Assembly: GCF_020906515.1 (NCBI RefSeq)
Contig: NC_085851.1
Location: 3,782,001 to 3,846,000 of the forward strand
Length of the DNA: 64,000 bases
Reading direction: 5' to 3'
Source: Vanrija pseudolonga
Lineage: Eukaryota > Basidiomycota > Tremellomycetes > Trichosporonales > Trichosporonaceae
Shown in pieces: positions 21,326-31,725 of this stretch. A program made the position numbers and the translations under genes. The notes under the pieces were generated by a model, which searched no databases, was not told where the DNA came from, and was given only the letters and a program-made list of their open reading frames with translations. Position 1 is the stretch's first letter. Each line of letters opens with the position of its first letter.

Positions 21326-23587
21326 CTACTCGGCGAAGTCCTCAGCGTACTCCTGAGCGACCTCCTCGGCCTCGTCCTCGTACTCCTCGTCGAGCTGAGC
21401 CGACTCGTCTGGTGGATGTGAGCAAACGGGTCCCGCCCCCTTGCGGCGCGCCACTTACACTGGTCGTACTCCTCGCAAAGGTCGGCCAAGTTTGATTCGG
21501 CCTCGGTGAACTCCATCTCGTCCATACCCTCGCCAGTGTACCTGGGCGTTGTGAGTGGAGGTACAATAGGGGCACCACAGGGCTGGCTCTCCAGATCTGA
21601 GATCTGCCTCTCAGCCCTGCGTGGCACACGTACCAGTGGGTGTAGGCTCTCCTCTTGAAGAGCTGACGGAACTGAACGTGCGAGCGCTTGAAGACCTCTG
21701 AGATGGCAGTAGTGTTCGCAACAAGGGTGGCCGAGGCGACCTGACCGATGGGGGGGACAGTGCAGAGGGTGGTAAGAGCACCGTTGGGAATCTGTCGTCA
21801 GCACTACTCGATCACTGATCGGCGTACCCATGGGACGAAGTGCTCAGAGTTCTTGCTCTGGAACTCGTAGACCGAGTTCTCGACTGGGTGGGGTTAGCTG
21901 GCTCCCGTGTCTGAGTCCCAGCCAGACTCACTGTCGCGCATGCTGAGCTTGCCGCGGAAGGCAACCGAGACGGTGAGGTACTTGCCGAGGGCGGGGTCGA
22001 TGGCGGCAAGGAGCGAGCGGCGCTGGAAGAGAGCGGCGGTGAGCTCCGAGACGTTGGAAGCGGTGTAGGCACGGCTGGTCGAGGCGACAAGAGGGGCGTA
22101 ACCTGCGGTGAAGAAGTGGAGACGGGGGAAGGGCACCATGTTGACGGCGAGCTTGCGGAGGTCCGAGTTGAGGACACCAGGGCTGCAAGGCGTGTTAGTG
22201 TGTGCTCATGTTGCTGCACGCGCCAGCGCGCGGCACGTTGACCCCGGCTAAACGTACAAGCGGAGGGTGGCTGCGGGTGGTTAGCACACGCCTGCAACAA
22301 TCGGGGCACGACCACACTTACAGGTGAAGCCAGTCATGACCTTGGCAATGAGCTGGTTGAGGTCCTTGTACTCGGGAGCCTTCATCTTGAGGTCGTTGAC
22401 GCAGATCTGGTAGAGAGCCTCGTTGTCAATGCAGCAGGTAATGTCCGAGTTCTCCACGAGGATGTGGGTCGAGAGGATGGCGTTGTAGGGCTCGACAACG
22501 GTCTCCGAGACCTTGGGCGAAGGGAAGACCGAGAAAGTCGCGAGCATACGGTCGGGGTACTCCTCACGGATCTTGCTGAGGAGGAGGGCACCGAGACCCG
22601 AACCAGTACCACCACCGAGGGCTGGGCAGCTCGTCAGTCATGCCGCTTCGCCAACACCACACCACGCGTTTTGACCCACAGTGGAGGAGCTGGAAGCCCT
22701 GGAACGAGTCGGCGCTCTCGACCTGCATGCGGAGGACATCGAGGATGGGGTCGACAAGCTCGGCACCTGTGTCACCAGTTAGCGACTCCTGTAACGCGGG
22801 ACACGCGGACGCGGACGTGGACCCACCCTCAGTGTAGTAGCCCTTGGCCCAGTTGTTACCGGCACCGCTCTGGCCGTAAACGAAAGTGTCGGGGCGGTAG
22901 AGGTTTGCGAGGGGGCCAGAGCGCACGAGGTCGACGACACCGGGCTCGAGGTCGACCTGAACCGAGCGCGGGACGTACTTTTGGTTGGCCGCCTCGTTGA
23001 AGTAGACCGAGACTGGCGTAACGTTTTAGCGGTGTGCGCCACCTGCCGGCCTGTAGCCAGCCAGCCAGCCACGACTCACCCTTGTCCAGCTGCTGCGCGT
23101 CGTTGCCGACGTACTTGCCGTTGTCTGGCGGGTGGTGTCAGAGCACGCACGAAATGTAACAGAGCGAGAGCGAGGGAGCGAGGGCCAATGCACCGAGCGA
23201 GCGCGCGTGGGGCTTGTGGCTCGGTGCTCGGTGCTCGAGAATCAATGCTCACAGTCAAGGCCATGCTCCTGTGGTCCGGCGTCAGCACGGTCGTTCAATC
23301 ATCGCGTTGGCGCCAGACAGCTTGGTCTGGCGGCCTGCTGCTTGCAACCCACCTGCAGGATGTTCTCCCAGAAGGCGGTACCGATCTGGTTACCAGCTGT
23401 TGCGTGTTAGCGAGGACAATGGTGTCGAGCGCGTCCAAGTGGGCCCATTGTTTGCTAGGCTCGAGTCGTGTGTCTTTGCGCTGATTGATGCTCACCCTGT
23501 CCGACTGTGGAATGTTAGCTCAATAAACAAGTCGCGGGGCCGTGGTTGGTAGTACTTACCCGAGACGCTGACGATTTCCCTTCCCAT
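21326..23587 (-). CDS. TUB2: Divergent beta-tubulin, 14 exons
   Basis: Exons (descending): 23560..23587, 23496..23504, 23353..23396, 23253..23268, 23080..23124, 22827..23012, 22680..22766, 22322..22621, 22258..22270, 21932..22182, 21828..21883, 21634..21791, 21459..21541, 21326..21408; 452 residues, frame kept through all. GTP-binding GGGTGSG at 141-147, [11 protein letters not shown], the [20 protein letters not shown] helix and an acidic tail ([20 protein letters not shown]) identify beta-tubulin. It is clearly not a typical copy: it begins MGREIVSV instead of MREIV, and the usual ENTDETFCIDNE reads [12 protein letters not shown], so canonical E198 is Ile and F200 is Cys (residues 199 and 201 here). 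Probably the second, divergent beta-tubulin paralogue known from basidiomycetes; the symbol is tentative. Confidence 0.93.
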
Positions 23588-24862
23588 GATGCTGAACCCA
23601 GGTTACTGTAGGGCTAGAGTAAGATTAAGTGGACAAGGAGGGGGGGAAGGAGGGGAGGTTTGGGTATAAGAGGATGGAAAGAGCGCAATGGCGTTTCGGT
23701 GGATCGGTGTGTTGGACGGTGGATGCCTGAGCGAGCGAGCGTAAGTGTAGGTAGACTCGAGACGCGCGCGGCTGCTCTCTCTCTCCCCCACGCTGGGTTG
23801 CACCACACACTGCCGGCTGCCCGCCGCGCACGCCGCCGCCCACACGCCCACTCACTCCGCCTTGACCTACTTCAGGCAACACGCTCAACGTACCATGCCG
23901 TAGCACTCCAACCCAAGAGCGGGAGTAAATTCATTTGTTTTCGAGTAACGCCACGTGCAAGGCGTGACTCTCGCGTGGCAAATAGGCGCAGCGGTGGCTT
24001 CTCACGCCTAATACCTCCCCTACGACGTCATCGGCCTTGGTTGGTTGCACCCTGACTGTCCTTTTTCTGGGCAGGGACGATCTGCGACGGTTGCAATGTG
24101 CGAAATGCGCGTGGGATGCGCTTTGCTTCAACTTTTTAGCTGCAACAACAACAGGGCAGAGTGTGTGAAGGCAGGCCTTTGTCCCCCCCCTCTCCCCCCT
24201 GGCTTGGTCGTGGCGGCGTGGCTTGCTCTCGTCCATCGCCAGAGAGTAATACAGCGCTCAAAAGCCGGCGGCACTGACCTCGGCATCACTGTTGGTAGTC
24301 CTTGTCACGCCATTGTAACCTTGCACCTCTTACGCCCAGCGCCCCGCCCCCCCACCATCCCTGCCTCGCCTTTGCCAGGTTTAGCAGATGTGACCTGAAA
24401 ATAGGGGTGCAATATGCGCTTACAGTTGGCACTGAAATCTCTCACGTACCCAGGCTCCTGTAGGCTGCCCCACCCCCCCCCACTACCCACGCATGCCTCA
24501 ACTAACGACATAATACCTCCCCGGCCCTATGCCTTCCTGCCTGCCTGCCTTGCAACGAGCGACGAGCGACGACGACGACGTAGACGACACCACTGCGTTT
24601 CATCTCTTGGCGCACCGCAGCAGCACCAAGCACTTCTCTCGGCACTCTTGCACAACCAGAAAACTAAACACGGTGCATACCATCGATCTTGTATCTTAAC
24701 TACTCTTCTTCTCTGTTCTTGTTAAAATCCCCACCACAGCCACGCCGACACGGTTATCGAGGAACGGCCACCGGCTCTGGAAATTAATTCAAACGAAACC
24801 CGACCAATTCCTCGCTGCCGGCTTTTCGGCTCACGTCACAACAACTTGCTTGACCCGCTAGC
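23588..24862. other. Divergent promoter region, beta-tubulin / glycosidase
   Basis: About 1.3 kb between outward-facing genes. C/T-rich patches on the plus strand near 23780-23850 and 24460-24660. No gene, tRNA or repeat recognised. Confidence 0.5.
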
Positions 24863-26579
24863 ATGAAGAACGTTGCTGTTGCTGTTGCTGCGCTGGCCGC
24901 CGCGCCAGCCGTCCTCGGCGCAGTCACCCACCTCACGGATGACTGCCTCGAGGTTGTGTTCAAGCTCATGAACAACATGAGCCACTACAGGTGAGTAGTC
25001 AGTCGGTGGTGGGCTCCACCGCTGCTTCGGCGTTGGAGCCGACGGGAACCGTGACGTGAACGTGGGACAGAGTGGCTATCTCCGCATGCTGCTGTCTCTT
25101 ATGACACTACCGAGCTGCAACTGACACCCCCGCGCAGCTGGGAGAATGGAACCCGCTCCCAGGCGATCCTCGAATGGAAGTACCCCCAGCTGTCGGTCTT
25201 CACGCCGAATGCGCTCTTCCCCGTCGCCGACACGTCCAACATCTCGGACATTGTCGACATTGCCCACTGGGTCCTGTTGCAGCGCCCTCAACCGCTCAAC
25301 CAGTCCCAGGAGGTGGCCTGGCTTCTGAATGCCACCCACGGCGGCCTTCCCCCCTCGCCGTCGCCTGTGCTGCCAGCCCAAGAGGGAGAAAGCAGTACCC
25401 CCGCCCGTCGCGACCGTGCCAAGCGCCAAGACGAGACCCCCACGTCTTCCGCCAGCGCACAGCCTTCCGCGACGTCTTCCACGCCTATCATCGTTCCATT
25501 CCTCAACAACACCCAACTCCCGCTGGGCGCGCCCCTCCTGCCCGATGGCGCCGCGGGCGACCCAGCTAGTCTCGGTATTGCCGTCATGTTGGCCAACATG
25601 TCGACCAACAATGCTGTTGTCAACAACTCGGCTTACGGCGATTCGGCGACCAGCGAGCTCAACTACCAGCTGTACCATGTCCCGAGGGTAAGCATTCGCG
25701 TCGGGAGGGTGATGATCGCCGCGGTTACTAACCCGCTACGCAGGCCCCTAACGGCGCCATCTCGCACCGTACCAACGAGGTCGCGCTCTGGGCCGACAAC
25801 GTCTACATGGTCCCTCCGTTCCTTGCGTACTACGGTGCTCTGAACAACAACAAGACGCTCCTCGACGCGGCGTACAACCAGATCTCGACGTACCGTTCCG
25901 TGCTCCGCAATTCGTCGATCAACCTCTGGCAGCACATTGCCCTTGGAAAAGAGGCCATCGACCCCGGATACTGGGCCACGGGCAACGCCTGGGCTGTGGC
26001 TGGTATGGCCCGTGTCATTGCTACGATCAAGCACAGCAGCTTTGCCAACGACATGAAGCAGGAGGTCAGCGACCTCTCGGCGTGGGCCGACGAGATCTTC
26101 AAGGCGTCCGAGGCGCTGGTCGTGAGTGTTGTGGGTTGCTTTTTGTGCACGACTGACACCTCCAGACCCCCAACGGCCTGGTCCGCAACTACATTAACAA
26201 CGCCTCGTCGTTCGAGGACTCGACCGCGTCTGCCCTCTTCGCTGCGGCCGGCCTCCGCTTCTCGACGCTCAAGGTCACCAACTCCTATGTCAACTTCTCG
26301 CTCACCCTCCTCAAGGCCGTCTCGCACAATGTCAACTCGACCGGCTACGTGACGCAGGTGACCGACCCGCTCAAGTTCACTGTGGAGGGCACCGAGTCGC
26401 CCGAGGCTCAGAGCTTTGTCATCCTTGCGTACGCCGCGTACAAGGACTGGGACAAGATGGGCAAGCCGGGCAACACGGGGAGCAAGAAGGACCCGCTCAC
26501 CGACGCCGCTGGCCGCGCTTCTGTCCATGTCGGCGCTGTTCTTGCCGTCGCCGCTTCGATGTTCTGGGTCCTTGCCTAA
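24863..26579 (+). CDS. Secreted six-hairpin glycosidase-like protein, probable GPI anchor
   Basis: Exons 24863..24990, 25138..25687, 25744..26121 and 26166..26579, 489 residues. N-terminal signal peptide (MKNVAVAVAALAAAPAVLGA), many N-glycosylation sequons, a disordered insert around residues 130-160 (RRDRAKRQDETPTSSASAQP), then a region resembling the (alpha/alpha)6 barrel of GH88/GH105-type proteins: RTNEVALWADNVYMVPPFLA, LWQHIALGKEAIDPGYWATG, NAWAVAGMARVIATI. The C-terminus is hydrophobic (VGAVLAVAASMFWVLA) after a short GNTGSKKD stretch, as for GPI anchoring. Two neighbouring exons both open with the similar segments APNGAISHRTNE and TPNGLVRNYINN. Substrate unknown; a cell-wall or extracellular polysaccharide role is inference. 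Confidence 0.82.
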
Positions 26580-27259
26580 GTGCCAGGCGACAGACTCACT
26601 TGTATATTTATTCCTCTTCTTGCCAGAGACGCGGCGGTGCGTCCCGCTCGCGCTCGAACACTAGACGTTTGTAGACTTGGTACACGTACAATTACCCTCT
26701 TTAGTCTCGGTCTATAGAATCCGTACTTTGCATTGCTTACATGATGACGGCGTATGCTGCTGCTGGGCGTCGGTGGTCAGGATGTGCGTGTCTTCGGACC
26801 CGGCGACGTCCACGATGATCGGCGGATCGGCGCGTCGCGGCGGCGGTGAATGCCGCCGAGTGAGGATGAGTGATGAGCTGTGTCGTCCACGGCGGCCGAG
26901 TTGTTTGTGCAAGAGCCGCCGAGGGAGGGTACCATGCATCGTCGTCTGAGAGCTACGTATCAGCAGCGGTGTGTGCAGTCAAACTGTCTGTGCTGTCCCC
27001 ATCAAAAGTCAGTCCAGTCGGCCAGATATCAACGTGCCCCAGCCCGCCTGCCCGCCGACTTCAAACAAAGGCACGGCCCGGATATTACCGGTCAGCGTGA
27101 TTGCACTTCCCAGCCAGCTGTCCCCGCCCACCCCCATCGCACTCATTCAGCTCGCTCGCTTCGTGTCGCGTCACGACCATTCCACACGGAAGCGCACTCC
27201 CTCCCTCTCTTGCTTCCTCCCACTCACTCTCCTTTGACCCTTCTCAGCCCCCAACCAAA
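26580..27259. other. Intergenic, tandem + genes
   Basis: About 680 bp holding the glycosidase 3' UTR and the promoter of the oxidoreductase. The last ~130 bp are C/T-rich and end in CAACCAAAATG. No RNA gene confirmed. Confidence 0.5.
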
Positions 27260-28951
27260 ATGCCCACCATCGCAGTCTACGGCGCGACGGCGTACACCTC
27301 GCGCGAGCACCTGCTGCCCTACCTGATCAACCACGCCGACTCGGCGAGTTACACCCTCATCCTGGCAGGCAGAAGCAAGGCCAAGCTCGACGCGCTCAAC
27401 GAGTCCCTCGGCAAGGCGGGCGCCGACCGCCGCTCGGTGGTCGCCACGACGCTCGAGGACGCGGCGGGCGTCGCGGCGCTCGTTGGCAAGAGCGATATCG
27501 TTATCAACTTTGCTGGTGCGTGCACGTGCGCCGGAGGCTTGGCTGCTATCGATGGCCGGCGAGAGGTCGAGGGACGGCGAGACTGACTTCCCTTCCCTTC
27601 CCAGGCCCGTACCAGCTGTACAACGCCCCCGCGCTCATCGAGTACGTGTCGAGGACGAGAGCGCGCACCCAGCTGACACCCACCCCAGCGCGTGCGTTAC
27701 CGCCGGCAAGCACTACCTCGACCTCACGGGCGAGAGCCATTACGTCGCCAACCAGGTCGTGCCCAAGTTTGACTTTGCGGCGGCCAAGTCTGGCTCGGTC
27801 GTGATCCCCATGAGCGGGTTCGACTGTATTCCTGGGTGAGTGGAGTGGGGTGTGGTGTGGCCGGCGTCTCGCTGGCACTGTCGCACTATCGGCGGCGTGT
27901 CGCGGGAGCCTGGCGTCGCCCACCAACGTCCCGACACGACTGACCCCCCCAGCGACCTCGTCATCTACCACGGCCTCCGGACCCTCCAGAACAAGCTCGG
28001 CAAGGGCGTGGCCTTTGCCGAGTCGACAAACTTCTACGAGATCGGGGGCGGTATCTCGGGCGGCACGCTCGCGTCCGTCTCGGCTGCTGCCGAGGCCGAG
28101 GAGAAGACGGACATCAGCGACGAGTGGATCCTGACTGGGGGTGAGTAACCAGAGTGTTCATTACGGGCACTGTGCTCTCGTGCTCGTTGTCTCCCCTGCT
28201 AACCCCACCCTTAGCCTCCGTTACCGGCCCCACGCCGCGCCCGCAGCTCGTCTACACGCCGCCGGCCAAGGTGCCCAACGTGCCCTCGTACGGCGCCTTC
28301 TTCGTCGGCTACATTGTCAACCGCACCGCGATCCGCAGGTCATGGTACCTGTCGCGCATGACGCACCCGGGCCCAGCGCACGCCGACAACGTGCCGAACG
28401 GTGTCGCGCCGAGCGCCGACTTCGGCTTTGAGCCCCGCCACGGCGACCACACCGTGTTCAAGGAGTCGCTTGCGGGTTTCGGCAAGGTGCGCTTCTCCAA
28501 CTCGATCACGGCAGCCCTCGTCTCGCTCAGCTTCTTCGTCTTCGCGGGCCTCTACATGGGCCTCAAGTTCGTGCGCGACCTCCTCAAGCCGTACATCCCC
28601 CCACCGGGAACCGGACCCACCAAGGAGGTGTGCGAGAAGGGCTTCACCAAGATCACCAACGTCAGCGTCTCGGACGGCGACAAGCCCGTCGCCGTCGTCT
28701 CGCGCTACGACGGCAAGGGCGACCCGGGCTACTACCACACTGCGCGCGTGCTCGCCGAGAGTGCCCTGTCCCTCGTCCTGCCGGCCCCCAAGGGCACTGC
28801 CCTTCCTCCGCTTGCGCACGTCGGTGGCGTGCTCACCGGCCCCTCGGCCCTCGGCATGGTGCTCGTCGAGCGCATGCGCATCCACGGCGTCGCGACCATC
28901 ACCTCGGAGATTGTCGAGGTCGGTGCCGCCGAGTCCAAGAAGGACATCTAA
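27260..28951 (+). CDS. Saccharopine dehydrogenase-like oxidoreductase
   Basis: Exons 27260..27515, 27605..27641, 27689..27835, 27953..28140 and 28215..28951, 454 residues. An N-terminal Rossmann fold opens the protein (MPTIAVYGATAYTSREHLLP ... LILAGRSKAKLDAL), with DIVINFAGPYQLY and HYLDLTGESHYV typical of the SCCPDH-like/trans-acting enoyl reductase family, not of true lysine-pathway saccharopine dehydrogenases. A single TM-like helix (ITAALVSLSFFVFAGLYMGL, about 289-308) before a Pro-rich linker is also typical of this family, which is found on lipid droplets or membranes in other eukaryotes. Substrate unknown. Exon 2 is only 37 nt. Confidence 0.88.
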
Positions 28952-29293
28952 GGCCTTCACCACCCCTCTAGTAATCACGCGGGTGCGGCCCGCCCTCTTC
29001 TCTTCTTTCTTCCCTCTAAAACTCTGAGACTTGTCTACGCTAGCTTACACTAGAATGATGCATTTGTTGTCGTTTGTACCTGCACAGGATACTACAGTGT
29101 AATCTTTTTCTTTGGGTCGGTGTCATAAAGTCGGAGTCGGTCATCAATCATCACGCAACATCACCTATCTCACACGCGCACGCGCACGTTCAGGCTGTCG
29201 AGCTTTCGCCGCCCGCGCCCGGCGCGCCGTCCGCCGCCACGAACGCCATTGCACCCGCTTTGGCGTGCTTTGGCTTGGGCCCGCTCACAGCCC
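28952..29293. other. Convergent 3' intergenic region
   Basis: 342 bp between two convergent stops. No gene or structure noted. Confidence 0.5.
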
Positions 29294-31725
29294 CTAGTAG
29301 CCATCACGCCACACTTTGAAGCCGGGGTCCGCGTGCAGAGTGTTGAGCAGCCGGTCCCCCTCTTGCAGATCGAACCGCACCTTCTTGTACCGCGGCGGCC
29401 CCAATTCGACTGGCTGCATGCCGTCGTCCTCGTCGAGCGACAGGTTGGAGGTTGCAGTCGGTAGACTTGGGAGCGGCTTTGACGTCACGGGCACGGGCTC
29501 GGCGGGCTCGGGCTGCGTGTCGGAGAAGGCTTCGATCGAGTCGGACGCCTCGCCCTCTGAACCGGCCTCACTTGCAACTACGCCGACTGGCCCTAGCGCA
29601 GGAGAAGGCGGAGCAGGCATCGTGTGCGCGACGGGCACCGCATCGTACCCGTTCATTCTAGGCTGGAGGCTCGCAAGTGCCGCCCATGCGCGCTCGCTGG
29701 CACGCTGGAGCCTGGAGGACGTAGTTTGCACCAGTGTGGGGGTTGCGGGGCGTACCATTGCAGTCGGAGAGGAAGGGGCCCGCGGCGAGGAGGATACTCC
29801 GGGAAGCATTGAGGCCGGGCGCATGGGCGAGGGCGAGGATGGAGGCGATCCCCCGAGCAGCAGTGCCCTATTCTGGTTGTCTCTCGCTCTCGCGCTGTAC
29901 GACTGGGCTTTGTCAGTCGCACCGCCCGATCCCACCCGCCGCCGTCACTAACCAGTCTGCTCATCGACCCAAACCATGATTTCCTTCGTCCCGCGCCGTC
30001 GTCGTACCTGGCCGGATCGCTGGCGTACCGCGGTCTCGAGTCGACTCGCTGCAGTAACGGAGCATGAGTCGCGCTTCCACAACTCAAGGCCATCGTGTCG
30101 TTGCTGTCGTCGTTGGGCTCATGCTGCAAAAGAGGATTGGTGCGAGGTTGCGAGGGACCACCTGGTTGTGAAAGGGCCGGGCGGGAGGCTATGGCGTTCT
30201 CGTTGCGCTTGGGCTTGAGGGTCTGGGACGGGGGCCCATGATCTCCCGAATCAGTGGCGATGGAGTCAGTCTTGTAAGAGTAGAGAGAGCCAGAGGGGGT
30301 GGGGCTCGGAGCCGCCTGGTAGTCCGCGGGCGGGTCGTCAACAAAAACCGGACCCTCTGTGGATGGGACGGGGGCCGGAGCAGGGCCTGTCGATCTCGCC
30401 GCCGCCCGGTGGTCCGAGTGTTGAGGCGGAGGCGGACCCGGTGGCGTGCCAAGTTCATCATCGTCATGTGAGTGCTCGTCGTCATTAAACGCCTCGAATG
30501 GCGCTGTATTAGGGACCTTGGCTTCGTGGCGGTTGCGCTGCTCCGTCGGCAGAGGCCGGTACGCCGCGGTTGGCCGGCGTTGGGGATCAGGCTGTTGTAC
30601 CACGCGGGTGGGCTGATGTTCTTGTGGCTCATGGTGACGCTCGTCTTCATGATGAGGAGGGGTCTCGCGGTGCTGCATCTCAAACTCATCATCCTGATGA
30701 TGGAGGGAACGCTTGCTCTTGGCAGCAGTGGGCTCCTCCCACGCATCAAGGGCGCTTTGACTCGGCCGTCTCTTGTTGAGTGGCGGCCGTCTGCCCAAAG
30801 TCATTGGGTGGTGGTAAGCTGGTAAGTGTTGGTAAGCATAAGCCATGCCGGACTCGGGGTAGTAATCCGGGGGGCTTCGCTTGAATGCCGACGTCATGGC
30901 CCCCTCCCCCACTCCATATGGGTTAGTGACAATGACCGGATGGCCAGAGTGAGTGAAGATGCCGTGTGGAGTGAGGAAGAGGGGCATCGAGGTGGCTTGC
31001 GGCGGCGGCGGCAGTGGCGGCAGTGGTTGCGGCCAAGCATCCATGCCGTACGGGGGAAAGCCCTGCCATGGTGGCCACCTCGGTTGCTCGAAAGTGGGAG
31101 GCGGGTGTGAATGATGGGCTTGGTGACGTTGGGTCTGAGGCGCCGGCCGGGACAGGATGTGTGCCGCGGGAGTTGCCGGACGCATGTCTTCCTCGTCGAC
31201 TTGGACCGGCTGCTCGTCTTCACGCATGCCGTCTTGTTCCCACTGTGGCGTTGGGTTTGGCCATGAACGGAGTGCAGAGCGCCTAAGGGGCTGATACTGC
31301 GGGCGTTGTTGTGACTGCCAAGAGTTGTCAGCGCACGTCTCGGTCTGCCGATCATTGTGCACCAGCAGGGAGTGATGACGCAGCCAGCGTCAACTCACAT
31401 AGGGACCAGCAGGGAATTGAACGGCCTCGTGTTCCGCAACCTTGCCCATCTCCCCACCTGGAGGACGGGATGTACCTTTATTACGGTGGGCGGGTGGTCC
31501 GACGGGGGCTGCGGGCGGCGCCGCCGCGGCTTGGTGCTGGGGCTGGGTCTTGTCTGCACCGCTAGCACCGCCGATCCTCGCCATCAAGCATTCACGTTCC
31601 TCGTTCCTCTCTGCTCCGATCGTTCGAGAGCGAGTATGCGGCCGTAGAGAGACGCCGACTAGCCGATCGTACTTTGCATTGAGGGACCGGCGGCCACCGC
31701 GCTTGCGGGGCACGACACCGGTCAT
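29294..31725 (-). CDS. Unrecognised proline/histidine-rich disordered protein, 765 aa
   Basis: Exons 31399..31725, 29953..31314 and 29294..29902. Start at the first in-frame ATG, 31725 (MTGVVPRKRGGRRSLNAKYD, a basic N-terminus). The body is low complexity: Pro-rich, His-rich clusters (HHQDDEFEMQHRETPPHHED), acidic patches (DDDELGTPPGPPPP) and many Ser-Pro sites, as in regulated scaffold or RNA-binding proteins. The most ordered-looking part is the C-terminal RYKKVRFDLQEGDRLLNTLH. No known domain seen. Intron 2 acceptor was set at CCCAG before TCGTAC because it restores the frame. Confidence 0.72.

Noticed and set aside
26869-26948. GTGATGA (box C-like) followed by CTGA (box D-like) about 70 bases later
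   Set aside because: The flanks cannot form a terminal stem and no guide complementary to a known stable RNA was seen.
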